From: Anaerolineae bacterium
GTDB taxonomy: Bacteria; Chloroflexota; Anaerolineae; Aggregatilineales; Phototrophicaceae
Assembly: GCA_022822305.1 (NCBI GenBank)
Contig: JAJEBY010000016.1
Span: forward strand, 806,001-870,000
Reading direction: 5' to 3'
Length of the DNA: 64,000 nucleotides
The translations under genes were made by a program, and so were the position numbers. Below the pieces are notes generated by a model, which was not told the DNA's origin, ran no database searches, and was given only the letters and a program-made list of their open reading frames with translations. Every line of letters starts with the position of its first letter. Positions within the stretch are counted from its first letter, which is position 1. Below, one piece after another: positions 20,101 to 28,883 of this stretch.

Positions 20101-21881
20101 TTAACATCGGGTTCCTCAACGGCGCCGATTATATCGAAATCAAGATCGGCCAAGGCGCGAAACCGGGGGAAGGCGGGCACCTGCCTGGATATAAAGTCAC
20201 CGAACAGATCGCGGCAGTCCGGAGTACGACACCGGGAATCGGTTTGATATCGCCGAGCAACAATCACGATCTGTATTCGATTGAAGATCTGGCGCAGTTG
20301 ATTGACGAATTGAAGACCGCCAATCCGCACGCCAAAGTTTCGGTGAAGCTGCCGGTTGTGCCGGGGATCGGCATCATCGCCGTTGGCGTCGCCAAAGCCG
20401 GTGCCGACATCATCACCATCACTGGCTACACCGGCAGCACTGGCGCGGCGCGCGCGCACGCCCTGCGCCATGTGGGGCTGCCCGCCGAAATCGGCGTTTG
20501 GCTGGCGCATCGTCATCTCATCGACAGTGGATTGCGAGATGATGTCGAAATCTGGGTGGACGGCGGCATGAAGAGCGGACGCGATGTCATCAAGATGGTT
20601 TGCCTCGGCGCCAATCGCGCAGGATTCGCCACCATGGCGATGGTAGCGGTCGGCTGCACGATTTGCCGCGGCTGTCACGATGGCACCTGCCATGTTGGCA
20701 TCACCACGCACGTCAAGACCAGGGAAGAAGCCGAAAAACGCGATTTCAAGGCCTTCCGTCCATTTGAGGAACGCGGATCCGCCGACTACATCGTCCACAT
20801 GTTTGACGCTTTGGGCGACGATATTCGCAAGTGGTTGGCGAAGATGGGGATCAGCAATCTCCAGGATATTGTTGGGCGGGCCGATCTGTTGTATCAGCAA
20901 TCGCATCAGGATCGCATTGATTTGAAACACTTGTTGCGCCCGGTGCCGTGCGTTCAGAAGAATAGAGCACAACCCGGCGGACGACGGGTCACGCGTCCGC
21001 GCAATACCGTCAGCAAGCAAATCACGGATATCGTCACCGAATATGTCAGCAGAGGCGAATTTGAACTCACCTACGATGACGAGCAGGTGATGGCGATGGA
21101 TCGCGCTTTGGGCACCCATCTTGCCGGCGCGATCAAGCGCAATGCCGTGCCCCAAGGCGATCGAATCCGTGGCGTCAACCTGAGTTTCAGCAATTCGGCG
21201 ATACCCGGAAATGGTTTGGCGGCATTCCTTGACGATCCGGTTAATGTGTTGGTCGAAGGCGGCGCCCAGGATGGCGTGGGCAAATGCGCTGTCAGCGGAA
21301 AGATCTCCATATTGAAGGGACTGAATCACAACGGTCGTCGGCTTGACGGTTCCGTGGGCAAGAGCTTTGCCTATGGCGCGCAAGGGGGCATGTTCATCGT
21401 GCAGGGGAACGCCGATACCCGCGCCTGCATCCGTATGAGCGGCGCGGATGTTGTCTTCGGCGGTGAAGTCACCGAACCGTTGCAGGATAGCTTGGGCGGA
21501 ATCGGCGCGCGAGCCAACCTCAAGGGTTACGCATTCGAATACATGACATCGGGACGCGCGCTGGTGCTGGGAGATCCGGGCCCCTGGATGTGCGCGGGCA
21601 TGACCGGAGGCGTGGTATACCAGCGCATACAGCCAGAGATGGGTCTTACCATCGACGCGATCCGAAAGCGCGTCGCTGCCGGTTCAGTTGTGAAGATACA
21701 GCCGCTTGACGACGAAGGTCAAAATGATATACGCGAGTTGCTCAACACCTACATTCGCACGCTGGAGGAAAACCATCAGTCCCAAGCCGCGGAACCGCTC
21801 TACGCGCTGCTAAAGCGACCGGCCGAACACTTTATCAAGATCTCGCCGCCAGACGCGCACAGAATTGTCAACGAGAGTTAG
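17175..21881 (+). CDS. gltB: Glutamate synthase large subunit
   Basis: Class II amidotransferase start (DACALICSVRKGG), FMN/FeS region (GCTICRGCHDGTCHVGITTHV) and GXGXG domain (VEGGAQDGVGKCAVSGKI...GAQGGMFIVQGNADTR). Start at MMRHENH is preferred because the promoter-like leader precedes it. Confidence 0.92.
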   Translation: MMRHENHLSHEDTFADLHPLDKDHRDACALICSVRKGGQATHGNVKRTIEALTRMGHRTGYINGEGDGVGVLTDIPRQLWTKWLAEAGLRASLATDRNFWVAHVMVPADDRARAQNIIDQICRQISEVGLHILIDRGGRVYRQVLGPNAEKNEPVFWQIAGINGQVPSDKLEATLFDLQVQLESELGVHFPSFSSHSVVYKVQGTIEILRRYYPELRDPDYASAITMGHARYSTNTNPIFERAQPFCLIGHNGEFNTISRFRLESEMLKIPMVENGSDSQDVDRTIYALCMHYGLDLIEAMEHVFPPFEHDLVQHAPEIHDMYAEMRQAFGPFAQGPAAVASRFGNLAVFSVDALGLRPLWFGETEKEYFVSSERGVYPLDSMSVSPKPMAPGEKIALEIINGHSIKVYDYPAIQQYVYNKYRERNPLSPTGGNIWVSGNEQVISPPPGSYPLPPTEDDGRQLQAESAPVAVLQKAPEPRKTATKLPWSDSPIKVNAAVMAGFGWERYHVEIVNSLSENGKEPIGSLGWDGPLAALSNQRVNLADYFKETIAVVTNPSIDREREQAQFSSQALIGTRPEIAVGRDDSGTLIRLEVPLLLEAVPGFEDIEVIRNIAAKYGTLMIDDLAEVFADKVSFMSMGFTSDTTIDQALEDLQRRAVEDVLAGTQCIILDDNKVAMGEELFIDPLLAVAAVDKALRQADHTPNLRRRVGLIVRSGALRDLHDLALCISLGANAILPYAMYAVGLGLAPRGGKTVLTDELVNTGLGNTLRAIHGGLQKITSTIGCHELRGYGHSFGSIGLSKNIAGLLGTPNYFGSTGRGLTWTTLQNDAEERAQEFRGEVRARLKNPERFYPKMWKKAEAVAHGELEFDEYTETLLNLENKMPVSIRHILGLKESPTPVSSDSVDISIKGYDLPVLISAMSFGSQGELAYRSYAEAAHRLNIICMNGEGGEIHDLLGKNPRNRGQQVASGRFGVNIGFLNGADYIEIKIGQGAKPGEGGHLPGYKVTEQIAAVRSTTPGIGLISPSNNHDLYSIEDLAQLIDELKTANPHAKVSVKLPVVPGIGIIAVGVAKAGADIITITGYTGSTGAARAHALRHVGLPAEIGVWLAHRHLIDSGLRDDVEIWVDGGMKSGRDVIKMVCLGANRAGFATMAMVAVGCTICRGCHDGTCHVGITTHVKTREEAEKRDFKAFRPFEERGSADYIVHMFDALGDDIRKWLAKMGISNLQDIVGRADLLYQQSHQDRIDLKHLLRPVPCVQKNRAQPGGRRVTRPRNTVSKQITDIVTEYVSRGEFELTYDDEQVMAMDRALGTHLAGAIKRNAVPQGDRIRGVNLSFSNSAIPGNGLAAFLDDPVNVLVEGGAQDGVGKCAVSGKISILKGLNHNGRRLDGSVGKSFAYGAQGGMFIVQGNADTRACIRMSGADVVFGGEVTEPLQDSLGGIGARANLKGYAFEYMTSGRALVLGDPGPWMCAGMTGGVVYQRIQPEMGLTIDAIRKRVAAGSVVKIQPLDDEGQNDIRELLNTYIRTLEENHQSQAAEPLYALLKRPAEHFIKISPPDAHRIVNES

Positions 21882-21909
21882 TTGCTGGACTGACGCAGAA
21901 GACGACACA

Positions 21910-23565
21910 TCATACGGTCGCGGCCTCGCTGGGGATGGTCGCGAGCACCCGCTGCGTCTTTAGGGCCAGGTGCAGAATCAGTCGATTATCAGCGTCGTCG
22001 AGATCAAGCTCAGTCAGCTCGGCGATACGATCGAGCCGGTATACAAGCGTATTGCGGTGCACGTCCAGCTGCTGCGCGGCCTTCGCCAGATTGCCATTCG
22101 CCTCGAAGAATCCGTTTAGCGTACGCACCAAATCGCTTTGCTTGCGAATATCGTGTTCCACCAGCGGACCTAAGGCATCGACATAAAACTGATGCAGTTT
22201 GTCCAGATTGCGTTCCTTCAAAGCCAACAGCAGTTGAAAGAGTTTCAAGTCACCGTAATAGGTTGTGCTATTCCGGTCACTGAGTTCGTAGGCGATTCCC
22301 ACGGCGTCCTTGGCCTCGCGATAGGCTTCTCGCAGAGAGGACAAACCTGTCGCCGGTCGACTTATGCCAGCGGCAACCAGGCCATCGGGCGATCGCGCGG
22401 CCAACTGATCGCGCAAACCTTCCACAATCGAACGCGTCCGCGCCAGAGCGGAGGCGTCATCCGGATCAAGCGGGTACAAGGCGACAACAACATCGACGTA
22501 CTGGCCTATCGCTCCATTAAGCTGCCGCCGCGACATATCGTCGCGAACGAGTGAAATGAGCGATTCCAGTGGCAAGGTTTGTCCGGTCTCGTTCACTGCC
22601 CGAAACAAGGAAACGACATACTTGTCACTTCCTTCAAAACCCGCTTGCTGCGCCCTTGTCCGCAGCAAGTCCTCGTCCGCGGGCGTACCGCTAAGCCACA
22701 TTTGAATCCAATCGCCGCGCGCCTGCTCGACTGCCGAGGCAATGGCGCGATTCTTCGCCATTTCCATGGCGCAGACGTCCGCGCCATAAGCGAGCACCAA
22801 GCGATCGAATTCGTCCAATTCTGCTTGCCGCTCGACCAGCGACAGAAAGCCGGCGATGCGTTTTTCGACCTTGAGAACGGTGGTGTATCCCAGCGGACTC
22901 TTCGCAATCACGCCCTGCGGCATGGGCTGCTGCTGCGCTAGCCATTCCTGGAAGTCCGCGTAATGAACAGTCCGCAGCAGATTACGACCGTTATGATTTC
23001 GGCGGCTAATCTGAGCGTATGCTTGCGCCATCATTTCGCCCGCTTCATCATGGACCACGATCGTTTTGCCGGTGGCGCGCGCGATGACTTGCAGCATGCT
23101 GCTCAGATCTCTATTTTCCGCCGCCAAACGCGTAAGCTGCCTTTGGATCTCCATTGCTCGCTCGGTCAAGCGCGCGGATTGATTGAGGAGCAGAGCATTC
23201 ACCGCGCGTTCGACGGTCGTAAGGCTGGTATCGATTGGAACGGAAACCACCACCGTACCGCATTCGAGAGCGGCGTCCTTGGCCTGCTGGCTGATTTCGC
23301 CGGTGGCCAGCACGGCATTGACGCCGATATCCGCTAGCAATCGAATGACATCCGCCAAACGCAATCGACTGTCAAAGCTGCGCAGCACATCCATCGACAC
23401 CAGCGCAAGCTCGCCGCCATAGATATCGGGCAGCGCCGGCGGCTGCGCCCGGATAGTAACCGACCAGTTGATTTGAGATTCGGGATCTCCGGCTACGACA
23501 GTAGCGCCTAAAGGAAGAGAATAACGCAGCAGCGATTGAATAGAAGCAGTAATCTTATCTGACAT
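21910..23565 (-). CDS. PucR-family transcriptional regulator, convergent with gltB
   Basis: C-terminal LNGFFEANGNLAKAAQQLDVHRNTLVYRLDRIAELTELDLDDADNRLILHLAL. Start at MSDKITA (23565). Confidence 0.88.
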   Translation of the reverse strand: MSDKITASIQSLLRYSLPLGATVVAGDPESQINWSVTIRAQPPALPDIYGGELALVSMDVLRSFDSRLRLADVIRLLADIGVNAVLATGEISQQAKDAALECGTVVVSVPIDTSLTTVERAVNALLLNQSARLTERAMEIQRQLTRLAAENRDLSSMLQVIARATGKTIVVHDEAGEMMAQAYAQISRRNHNGRNLLRTVHYADFQEWLAQQQPMPQGVIAKSPLGYTTVLKVEKRIAGFLSLVERQAELDEFDRLVLAYGADVCAMEMAKNRAIASAVEQARGDWIQMWLSGTPADEDLLRTRAQQAGFEGSDKYVVSLFRAVNETGQTLPLESLISLVRDDMSRRQLNGAIGQYVDVVVALYPLDPDDASALARTRSIVEGLRDQLAARSPDGLVAAGISRPATGLSSLREAYREAKDAVGIAYELSDRNSTTYYGDLKLFQLLLALKERNLDKLHQFYVDALGPLVEHDIRKQSDLVRTLNGFFEANGNLAKAAQQLDVHRNTLVYRLDRIAELTELDLDDADNRLILHLALKTQRVLATIPSEAATV

Positions 23566-23684
23566 GTACAATGTCCTGGATATTCGAACGCATAAGAACA
23601 AGCCGAGTAAGGAGAATATTAGCAGAAACGACGAATTCAAGATAAGAAATTGTATGTTACTCACAAAATGATAGCAAATTATAA

Positions 23685-23722
23685 GCAAAAATATAGGGCG
23701 AACGAGTGCAACTCATTCGCCC
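23685..23722 (-). terminator. Intrinsic terminator of ileS
   Basis: Minus strand: GGGCGAATGAGT-TGC-ACTCGTTCGCCC hairpin followed by TATATTTTTGC, about 30 nt past the ileS stop. Confidence 0.8.
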
Positions 23723-23751
23723 ACAGGCTAGCTTTAGTCATTTCTACCAAA

Positions 23752-26700
23752 CTATGTCGCTCGCCTAACCCCGACACTAATCGTTTCGCCGCGGATATCG
23801 ATGTCGTTGCTCACGAAATCGTCAGTGATTATGTCGAAGCGCAGATCGTCCGCGAGAGTTTCCCGGCTGATATAGCCGCCGAACAATTGCATCACGGCGT
23901 CAACGGCGTCTGACGCATCGCAATATACAATCTCGATCCGGTCATCCAGATTGAAATCGGCGACTTTGCGCAGGTTTTGAATCCGGCGCACGAGTTCACG
24001 AGCCAGCCCCTCTTCTAGCAAATCGGATGACAGGCTGGTATCCAGTACGACCATATAGCCGCCGTCTTCAATCGCGCCGGCGGGAGTCTCGACCGAGACC
24101 TTGACTTCGCATTCTTCGTTGAGGATCTCAAAGGCCTTGCCATTCAATTCGAGCGCAATATTTTCGCCCGCCAGCAGCTGCTCGGCAAATGGGCGAACGA
24201 AGTCTTGTTCGCCATCGCGCAACGCCGCTTGAATGGCTTTGAAATCTCTCCCGAATTTGCGGCCCAGGAATCGCGGCAGCGGATTCAATGCGTAAACCGT
24301 GGTGGCCGAGAGCTTGTCCGCTTCGTCCGCGCCCATGACATCCAATGACTTCAGGTTGAGCTCGGACAAGATTAAGGGCTTGTACCGCTCGAGAATCGCT
24401 GATTCCGCGATATCCCGGAGCGCAAACTGAGCGCCGGCCAAGGGCTGCCGGACACCGATCTGCGCAGCATTGCGGGCCGCCAAACCAAGCCTGACCAATC
24501 GCTGCACCAGCGCCATTTCTTCGGTCAGCGCGTCATCCAGGAGCGCAGCATCGCAAGCCGGCCATGACGACAGGTGAACGCTCTCGGCGTTAGCGCTGTC
24601 TTGTTCGGCGACTAGATTGCGATAGATTTCTTCGCTCAAGAAGGGCATGGCCGGCGCGAGCAACTGCGCGAGGGTCGTCAGCACTTCATAGAGCGTCGCG
24701 TAGGCAGCCTGTTTGCTGTCATCAATGTCGCTTTTCCAGAAGCGCTCGCGGCTCAACCGCACGTACCAATTGCTAAGGCGCTCGACAAAGTCCTCGATCG
24801 GTCGCGTGGCGTTGGTCGCATCGTAGTTCTCGTAGGCCTCGGTGACCGTTCCGACTAGTTTGTGCAGTTCCGCCAAGAGCCAGCGATCCAGCAACTCCCG
24901 TTCCTCGGGCGGAGGCGCCGTTTGCGCCGGCGACCAGTCATCGATGTTGGCGTAGGTGACGAAGAAGCTGTAGGTATTCCACAACGTCGACCAGAACTTC
25001 TTGATAACGTCATTGACCAAGTCTTGCGAAAAGCGCCGCGGCTCACCCGGCGGGCCCGATGTATACGCCTGCCAGCGAAAGGCGTCGGCGCCGGAAAGTT
25101 CCAGGACATCCCAGGGATCGATCACGTTGCCTTTGCTGGTCGACATTTTCTGGCCGTTTTCGTCCAACATATGCCCAAGAGAGATCACATTCTTGAAGGC
25201 GACAGTCTCAAACAACATGGCCGCGATGGCGTGCAAGCTGTAAAACCAGCCGCGCGTCTGGTCGACGGCTTCGCAAATGTAATCGGCAGGATGCTGCTCC
25301 TCCAGCAAATCTCGGTTTTTCTGCGGAAAAGCCCATTGCGCTACTTGCATGGCGCCGCTATCGAACCAGACATCGATCACCTCTGGCACGCGCCGCATGA
25401 CGCCGCCCTTGCCGCTGGGGTTTTCGAATGTGACGTCATCCACATAGGGCCGGTGCAAATCCAACTCGCTCAAGTCGTCGCCCGCAAGTTCGCTAAGCTC
25501 GTCGATGCTGCCGACGCAGATCATGTCTCCAGTGTCTTCGTCAACCCAGACCGGCAGCGGCGTCCCCCAATAGCGTTCCCGACCCAAAGACCACTCTTTC
25601 AGGTCTTCGAGCCAGTTGCCGAAGCGCCCGTCTTTCAGATGATCCGGCACCCAGTTGATGGTCTGATTCAGATCGATCATCTGCTGCTTGTACTCGAGGG
25701 TGTTGATGAACCAGGTCTCGCGCGCAAAATACATCAGCGGCGCATCGTCGCGCCAGTTATGCGGATACGAGTGTTCGTAGCGCTCGTGACGATACATCAG
25801 GCCGCGCTCGGTCAAATCGCTGATGATCTCGTCGTCAGCATCTTTGAACCACAAGCCGCGAAAGTTCGTGCAGGCGTCGACAAAGCAGCCGCTCTCGTCC
25901 ACGGTGATCAGCACGGGCAGGTCATGTTTTCGCCCAGTCTCGAGATCATCGACGCCATAGGCGGGCGCCGTGTGCACAATACCGGTGCCGTCCGCCGTGC
26001 TGACGTAATCCGCCGGCACCACATAGGCGTAGTCTTGCTCGACCGGCAAAAAGGCATAAAGCGGGAGGTAGCGCCATCCCAGCAAATCCGCGCCTTTCAG
26101 CCGCGCAACGATCTTGTAATCAATATCCTGGTTCAGCACCTCATCCATCAGGTCCGCCGCCAGAATCAGCTGTTCTACGCCTTCGCCGTCAGCCGTTGGA
26201 CCTTCGACTTGCACGTAGTCCACGTCTTCGCCGACGGCCAGCGCCGCATTGGCTGGCAGCGTCCAAGGCGTTGTCGTCCACGCCAGCAGATAGACGCCCG
26301 GTTTGTCTTTCACGGGAAAGCGCACATACACGCTGGGATCGACAATGGTTTTGTATCCCAGCGACACCTCGTGGCTGCTGAGCGGCGTTCCCGATGTCGG
26401 GCTGTAGGGAACCACTTTGTAGCCGCGGTAGAGCAGCCCTTTGTCCCAAAATTGTTTCAGGATCCACCAGACGCTTTCGATGTACTCATTGGAAAAAGTG
26501 ACGTAAGCATCATCGAGGTTCACCCAGAAGGCGATGCGATCGGTGAACTTCTCCCATTCGGTGATGTGACGAAACACGGTCGAACGGCACTTCTCGTTGA
26601 ATTCGGCGACGCCGTAGGCTTCGATCTGACTCTTGTCGTCGAATCCAAGTTCCTTTTCGACTGCGATTTCAACAGGCAACCCATGCGTATCCCATCCGCC

Positions 26701-26955
26701 CCGGCGCAGGCAATAATAGCCATTCATCACCTTGTAGCGCGGGAACATATCTTTGAAGGCGCGGGCAAGCACATGATGGCTGGCTGGCTTGCCATTGGCC
26801 GTAGGCGGACCTTCATAAAACACGTAGCGCGGGGCATCTTCACGGCCCTCGGTCGTGCGTTCAAATATGCGATTGAAGCGCCAGAAATCGAGCTGCCTCA
26901 TTTCCAGCCGATTGATGACGTCGCTATTGACTTTCGAATTCACTGCTCTAAACAT
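23752..26955 (-). CDS. ileS: Isoleucyl-tRNA synthetase with altered HxGH signature
   Basis: 1067 aa; FYEGPPTANGKPASHHVLARAFKDMFPRYKVM, GGWDTHGLPVEIAVEKELG, DVWFDSGAMQVAQWAFP, QKMSTSKGNVIDPWD. Confidence 0.95.
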   Translation of the reverse strand: MFRAVNSKVNSDVINRLEMRQLDFWRFNRIFERTTEGREDAPRYVFYEGPPTANGKPASHHVLARAFKDMFPRYKVMNGYYCLRRGGWDTHGLPVEIAVEKELGFDDKSQIEAYGVAEFNEKCRSTVFRHITEWEKFTDRIAFWVNLDDAYVTFSNEYIESVWWILKQFWDKGLLYRGYKVVPYSPTSGTPLSSHEVSLGYKTIVDPSVYVRFPVKDKPGVYLLAWTTTPWTLPANAALAVGEDVDYVQVEGPTADGEGVEQLILAADLMDEVLNQDIDYKIVARLKGADLLGWRYLPLYAFLPVEQDYAYVVPADYVSTADGTGIVHTAPAYGVDDLETGRKHDLPVLITVDESGCFVDACTNFRGLWFKDADDEIISDLTERGLMYRHERYEHSYPHNWRDDAPLMYFARETWFINTLEYKQQMIDLNQTINWVPDHLKDGRFGNWLEDLKEWSLGRERYWGTPLPVWVDEDTGDMICVGSIDELSELAGDDLSELDLHRPYVDDVTFENPSGKGGVMRRVPEVIDVWFDSGAMQVAQWAFPQKNRDLLEEQHPADYICEAVDQTRGWFYSLHAIAAMLFETVAFKNVISLGHMLDENGQKMSTSKGNVIDPWDVLELSGADAFRWQAYTSGPPGEPRRFSQDLVNDVIKKFWSTLWNTYSFFVTYANIDDWSPAQTAPPPEERELLDRWLLAELHKLVGTVTEAYENYDATNATRPIEDFVERLSNWYVRLSRERFWKSDIDDSKQAAYATLYEVLTTLAQLLAPAMPFLSEEIYRNLVAEQDSANAESVHLSSWPACDAALLDDALTEEMALVQRLVRLGLAARNAAQIGVRQPLAGAQFALRDIAESAILERYKPLILSELNLKSLDVMGADEADKLSATTVYALNPLPRFLGRKFGRDFKAIQAALRDGEQDFVRPFAEQLLAGENIALELNGKAFEILNEECEVKVSVETPAGAIEDGGYMVVLDTSLSSDLLEEGLARELVRRIQNLRKVADFNLDDRIEIVYCDASDAVDAVMQLFGGYISRETLADDLRFDIITDDFVSNDIDIRGETISVGVRRAT

Positions 26956-26979
26956 GCGGTCTCATCTCTCCCAGTTATT

Positions 26980-27031
26980 GATACGAATCGGCAAAGCCTT
27001 GAATCGGAGCATTCCGCTCCATATTCGCATC
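26980..27031 (-). promoter_or_regulatory. Branched stem-loop in the ileS leader
   Basis: GATACGAAT (26980-26988) pairs with ATTCGCATC (27023-27031) with one G-U; enclosed hairpin GGAGC-ATTCC-GCTCC (27006-27020). Confidence 0.4.
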
Positions 27032-27192
27032 AACATGGCAATGACCCGCGGTGCGTGCAGCTTGCGCGGCGACACCACGTATCCACCTCCTCAACAGCTA
27101 GGAAATCCGGAGAAATTATGGCGTATGTCAACCTATTGCGAAAGGGTTAAATGGAGCGCAGGCGGTGGCCGCGTATCGCGAAACCTGCGAAT

Positions 27193-27999
27193 CTAAGCGC
27201 TTGGGACTCGCGGCTGCATCCGCACTACAAGCTCGCCGAGTTTCCTGCCGTAGGGCGTCCCGGCGTATTTCGCCGCTTCGTCTTGCCAGAGTGACAAATG
27301 GCGCGCAAGTTCCGGCGCTGGAGGAGGATCGCACAGTCCCGCCATAGATTGGCAAATCTTGGCCAGCGCGACTTTCTCAGGTTCATCGGATTGTCCCGCG
27401 CAGAATCGGGAAAAGTGCTCCATTGCCAAACCCGGCTCGCCATTCATGAATCGTGCCAGCCCGATGTCGAAATGCGCTAGCGCCGGCGCGCCGCTTGCCA
27501 GCGCTTGCTCCAATTCGTCTGCTGCCGCGCCGAACCTCCCAGCCACGAGATACAGCTTGCCGGCGGCGTAGAGCGCGTAGTGATAATCAGGTTTCAGTTG
27601 CAGCGCGCGCTGCAGCGTCCGCTGACTCAGCTCGAGCTCGCCCAGATGTCGATACGTATTGCCGAGCAGCACAAGCGCGTCGACGGATGCCCGGCCGGAT
27701 TCGGGGATTTGCTCCAGGATTCTGCGAGCGGAAACATAGTCCGCTGCTACAAAATGCCGCTGCGCCTGATGGTAGGGCGAGATCGCCCGGCGATTGCCCC
27801 AGAAGAAGATCAGCTGCACAGTCAGCAGCAAGCCAAAGGCGCCAAAACGGGCGGGCAGCAGAAGATCCCTAGGGCCATCAATTCCCAGCCAGAACAACAG
27901 CAGCAGCAAGGTTATGGCGATTCCCAAGGAGAGTTTGGAAGCTGGATCCCAGGCGTGGAATCGCTGACGCCAATCGCGAAAGAAGTAGCGAAAAATCAT
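27193..27999 (-). CDS. Membrane-anchored TPR protein
   Basis: N-terminal hydrophobic helices, then TPR units (VLLGNTYRHLGELELSQRTLQRALQLKPDYHYALYAAGKLYLVAGRF). Confidence 0.75.
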   Translation of the reverse strand: MIFRYFFRDWRQRFHAWDPASKLSLGIAITLLLLLFWLGIDGPRDLLLPARFGAFGLLLTVQLIFFWGNRRAISPYHQAQRHFVAADYVSARRILEQIPESGRASVDALVLLGNTYRHLGELELSQRTLQRALQLKPDYHYALYAAGKLYLVAGRFGAAADELEQALASGAPALAHFDIGLARFMNGEPGLAMEHFSRFCAGQSDEPEKVALAKICQSMAGLCDPPPAPELARHLSLWQDEAAKYAGTPYGRKLGELVVRMQPRVPSA

Positions 28000-28883
28000 T
28001 TCTGAAGTTGCGTCTTCATTTCGCTTTCGGCGATGGCTTGCTCGATTTGCTCGATTTCATAGTTCAGCAGGCTGCCGTAAGCGGTACCCTCCAGTGCCCT
28101 GAGGGTCGATTTCCAGGCATCCAGTCCGTGACTGGTGGTGATCATGCGCTCGGTAGCGGCGGCCGCCTGCTCTCGCTCGCCAGTCTTTGAAAAGTGCCGC
28201 GACAGATAATAGTTCACGCGCACGCTGTACATGGATGGCATGGAGTAAAGCGCCGCGTGTTTGAAGGATTCGATAGCCGAAGCATGTTCACCCGCCAGCT
28301 GCTGTACAAATCCGAGTTCCGCCCAAATGATTGGCTGGTCCGGCGAGATTTGAGCGGCGGTTTGCAAGGCGATGGCCGCTTCGCCGTAGCTCGCCTGCAT
28401 TCGATAGCCATTGGCCAAGGTCATATAAGCGCCGGCGTTGCCTGGGAACATCTGCACCGCGCGATCGGCCGTTTCTTGGGCTTTCGCCAACTGGCCGTTG
28501 TAGGCGTAGGCGCTGGTCAACAGCATGAGCAAATCCGGCGTGATCTTGCCGCCAGCCAGCACACGCTCCATCAATTGGATCGCTTGAGGAAATTGCAGCT
28601 TTTGCATCAACCGATAGGCTTCTCCATAGCCGGCGCCATATTGACGCGATTGGCGAGCCAACAAGATGCCGACCAGGAGGAAACCCAGCAGGATCATTGA
28701 TGCCGAAAGGCATAAGCCTGCCAGCGACAGTTGCGCGACTGGCGACAAATAGGGATCAAGCGGCTGGGTCATCCCGTCCGCGAATTCGATGACCACGCCC
28801 AGAACAAAAACGACCAAACCCAGCGCGGCCAAACCCACCGAAATGAATACCGCGATCCAGGCGATCAAGCGGCGCAGCGACAT
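27996..28883 (-). CDS. Membrane-anchored TPR protein
   Basis: Two N-terminal TM segments; LLTSAYAYNGQLAKAQETADRAVQMFPGNAGAYMTLANGYRMQASYGEAAIALQTAAQISPDQP. Overlaps neighbours by 1-4 nt. Confidence 0.75.
   Translation of the reverse strand: MSLRRLIAWIAVFISVGLAALGLVVFVLGVVIEFADGMTQPLDPYLSPVAQLSLAGLCLSASMILLGFLLVGILLARQSRQYGAGYGEAYRLMQKLQFPQAIQLMERVLAGGKITPDLLMLLTSAYAYNGQLAKAQETADRAVQMFPGNAGAYMTLANGYRMQASYGEAAIALQTAAQISPDQPIIWAELGFVQQLAGEHASAIESFKHAALYSMPSMYSVRVNYYLSRHFSKTGEREQAAAATERMITTSHGLDAWKSTLRALEGTAYGSLLNYEIEQIEQAIAESEMKTQLQK

Noticed and set aside
19974-21383. 469-aa minus-strand ORF inside gltB
   Set aside because: Antisense shadow of conserved gltB sequence; composition is an artefact of codon mirroring.
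27035-27060. T-box riboswitch call for ileS
   Set aside because: Only the ACCGCGGGT part resembles the motif; the upstream UGG and a clear Stem I are not seen, so it is reported only as a structured leader.
24862-27150. 762-aa ORF on the + strand antisense to ileS
   Set aside because: ileS is unambiguous on the other strand; this is a GC-rich shadow ORF with no recognisable motifs.
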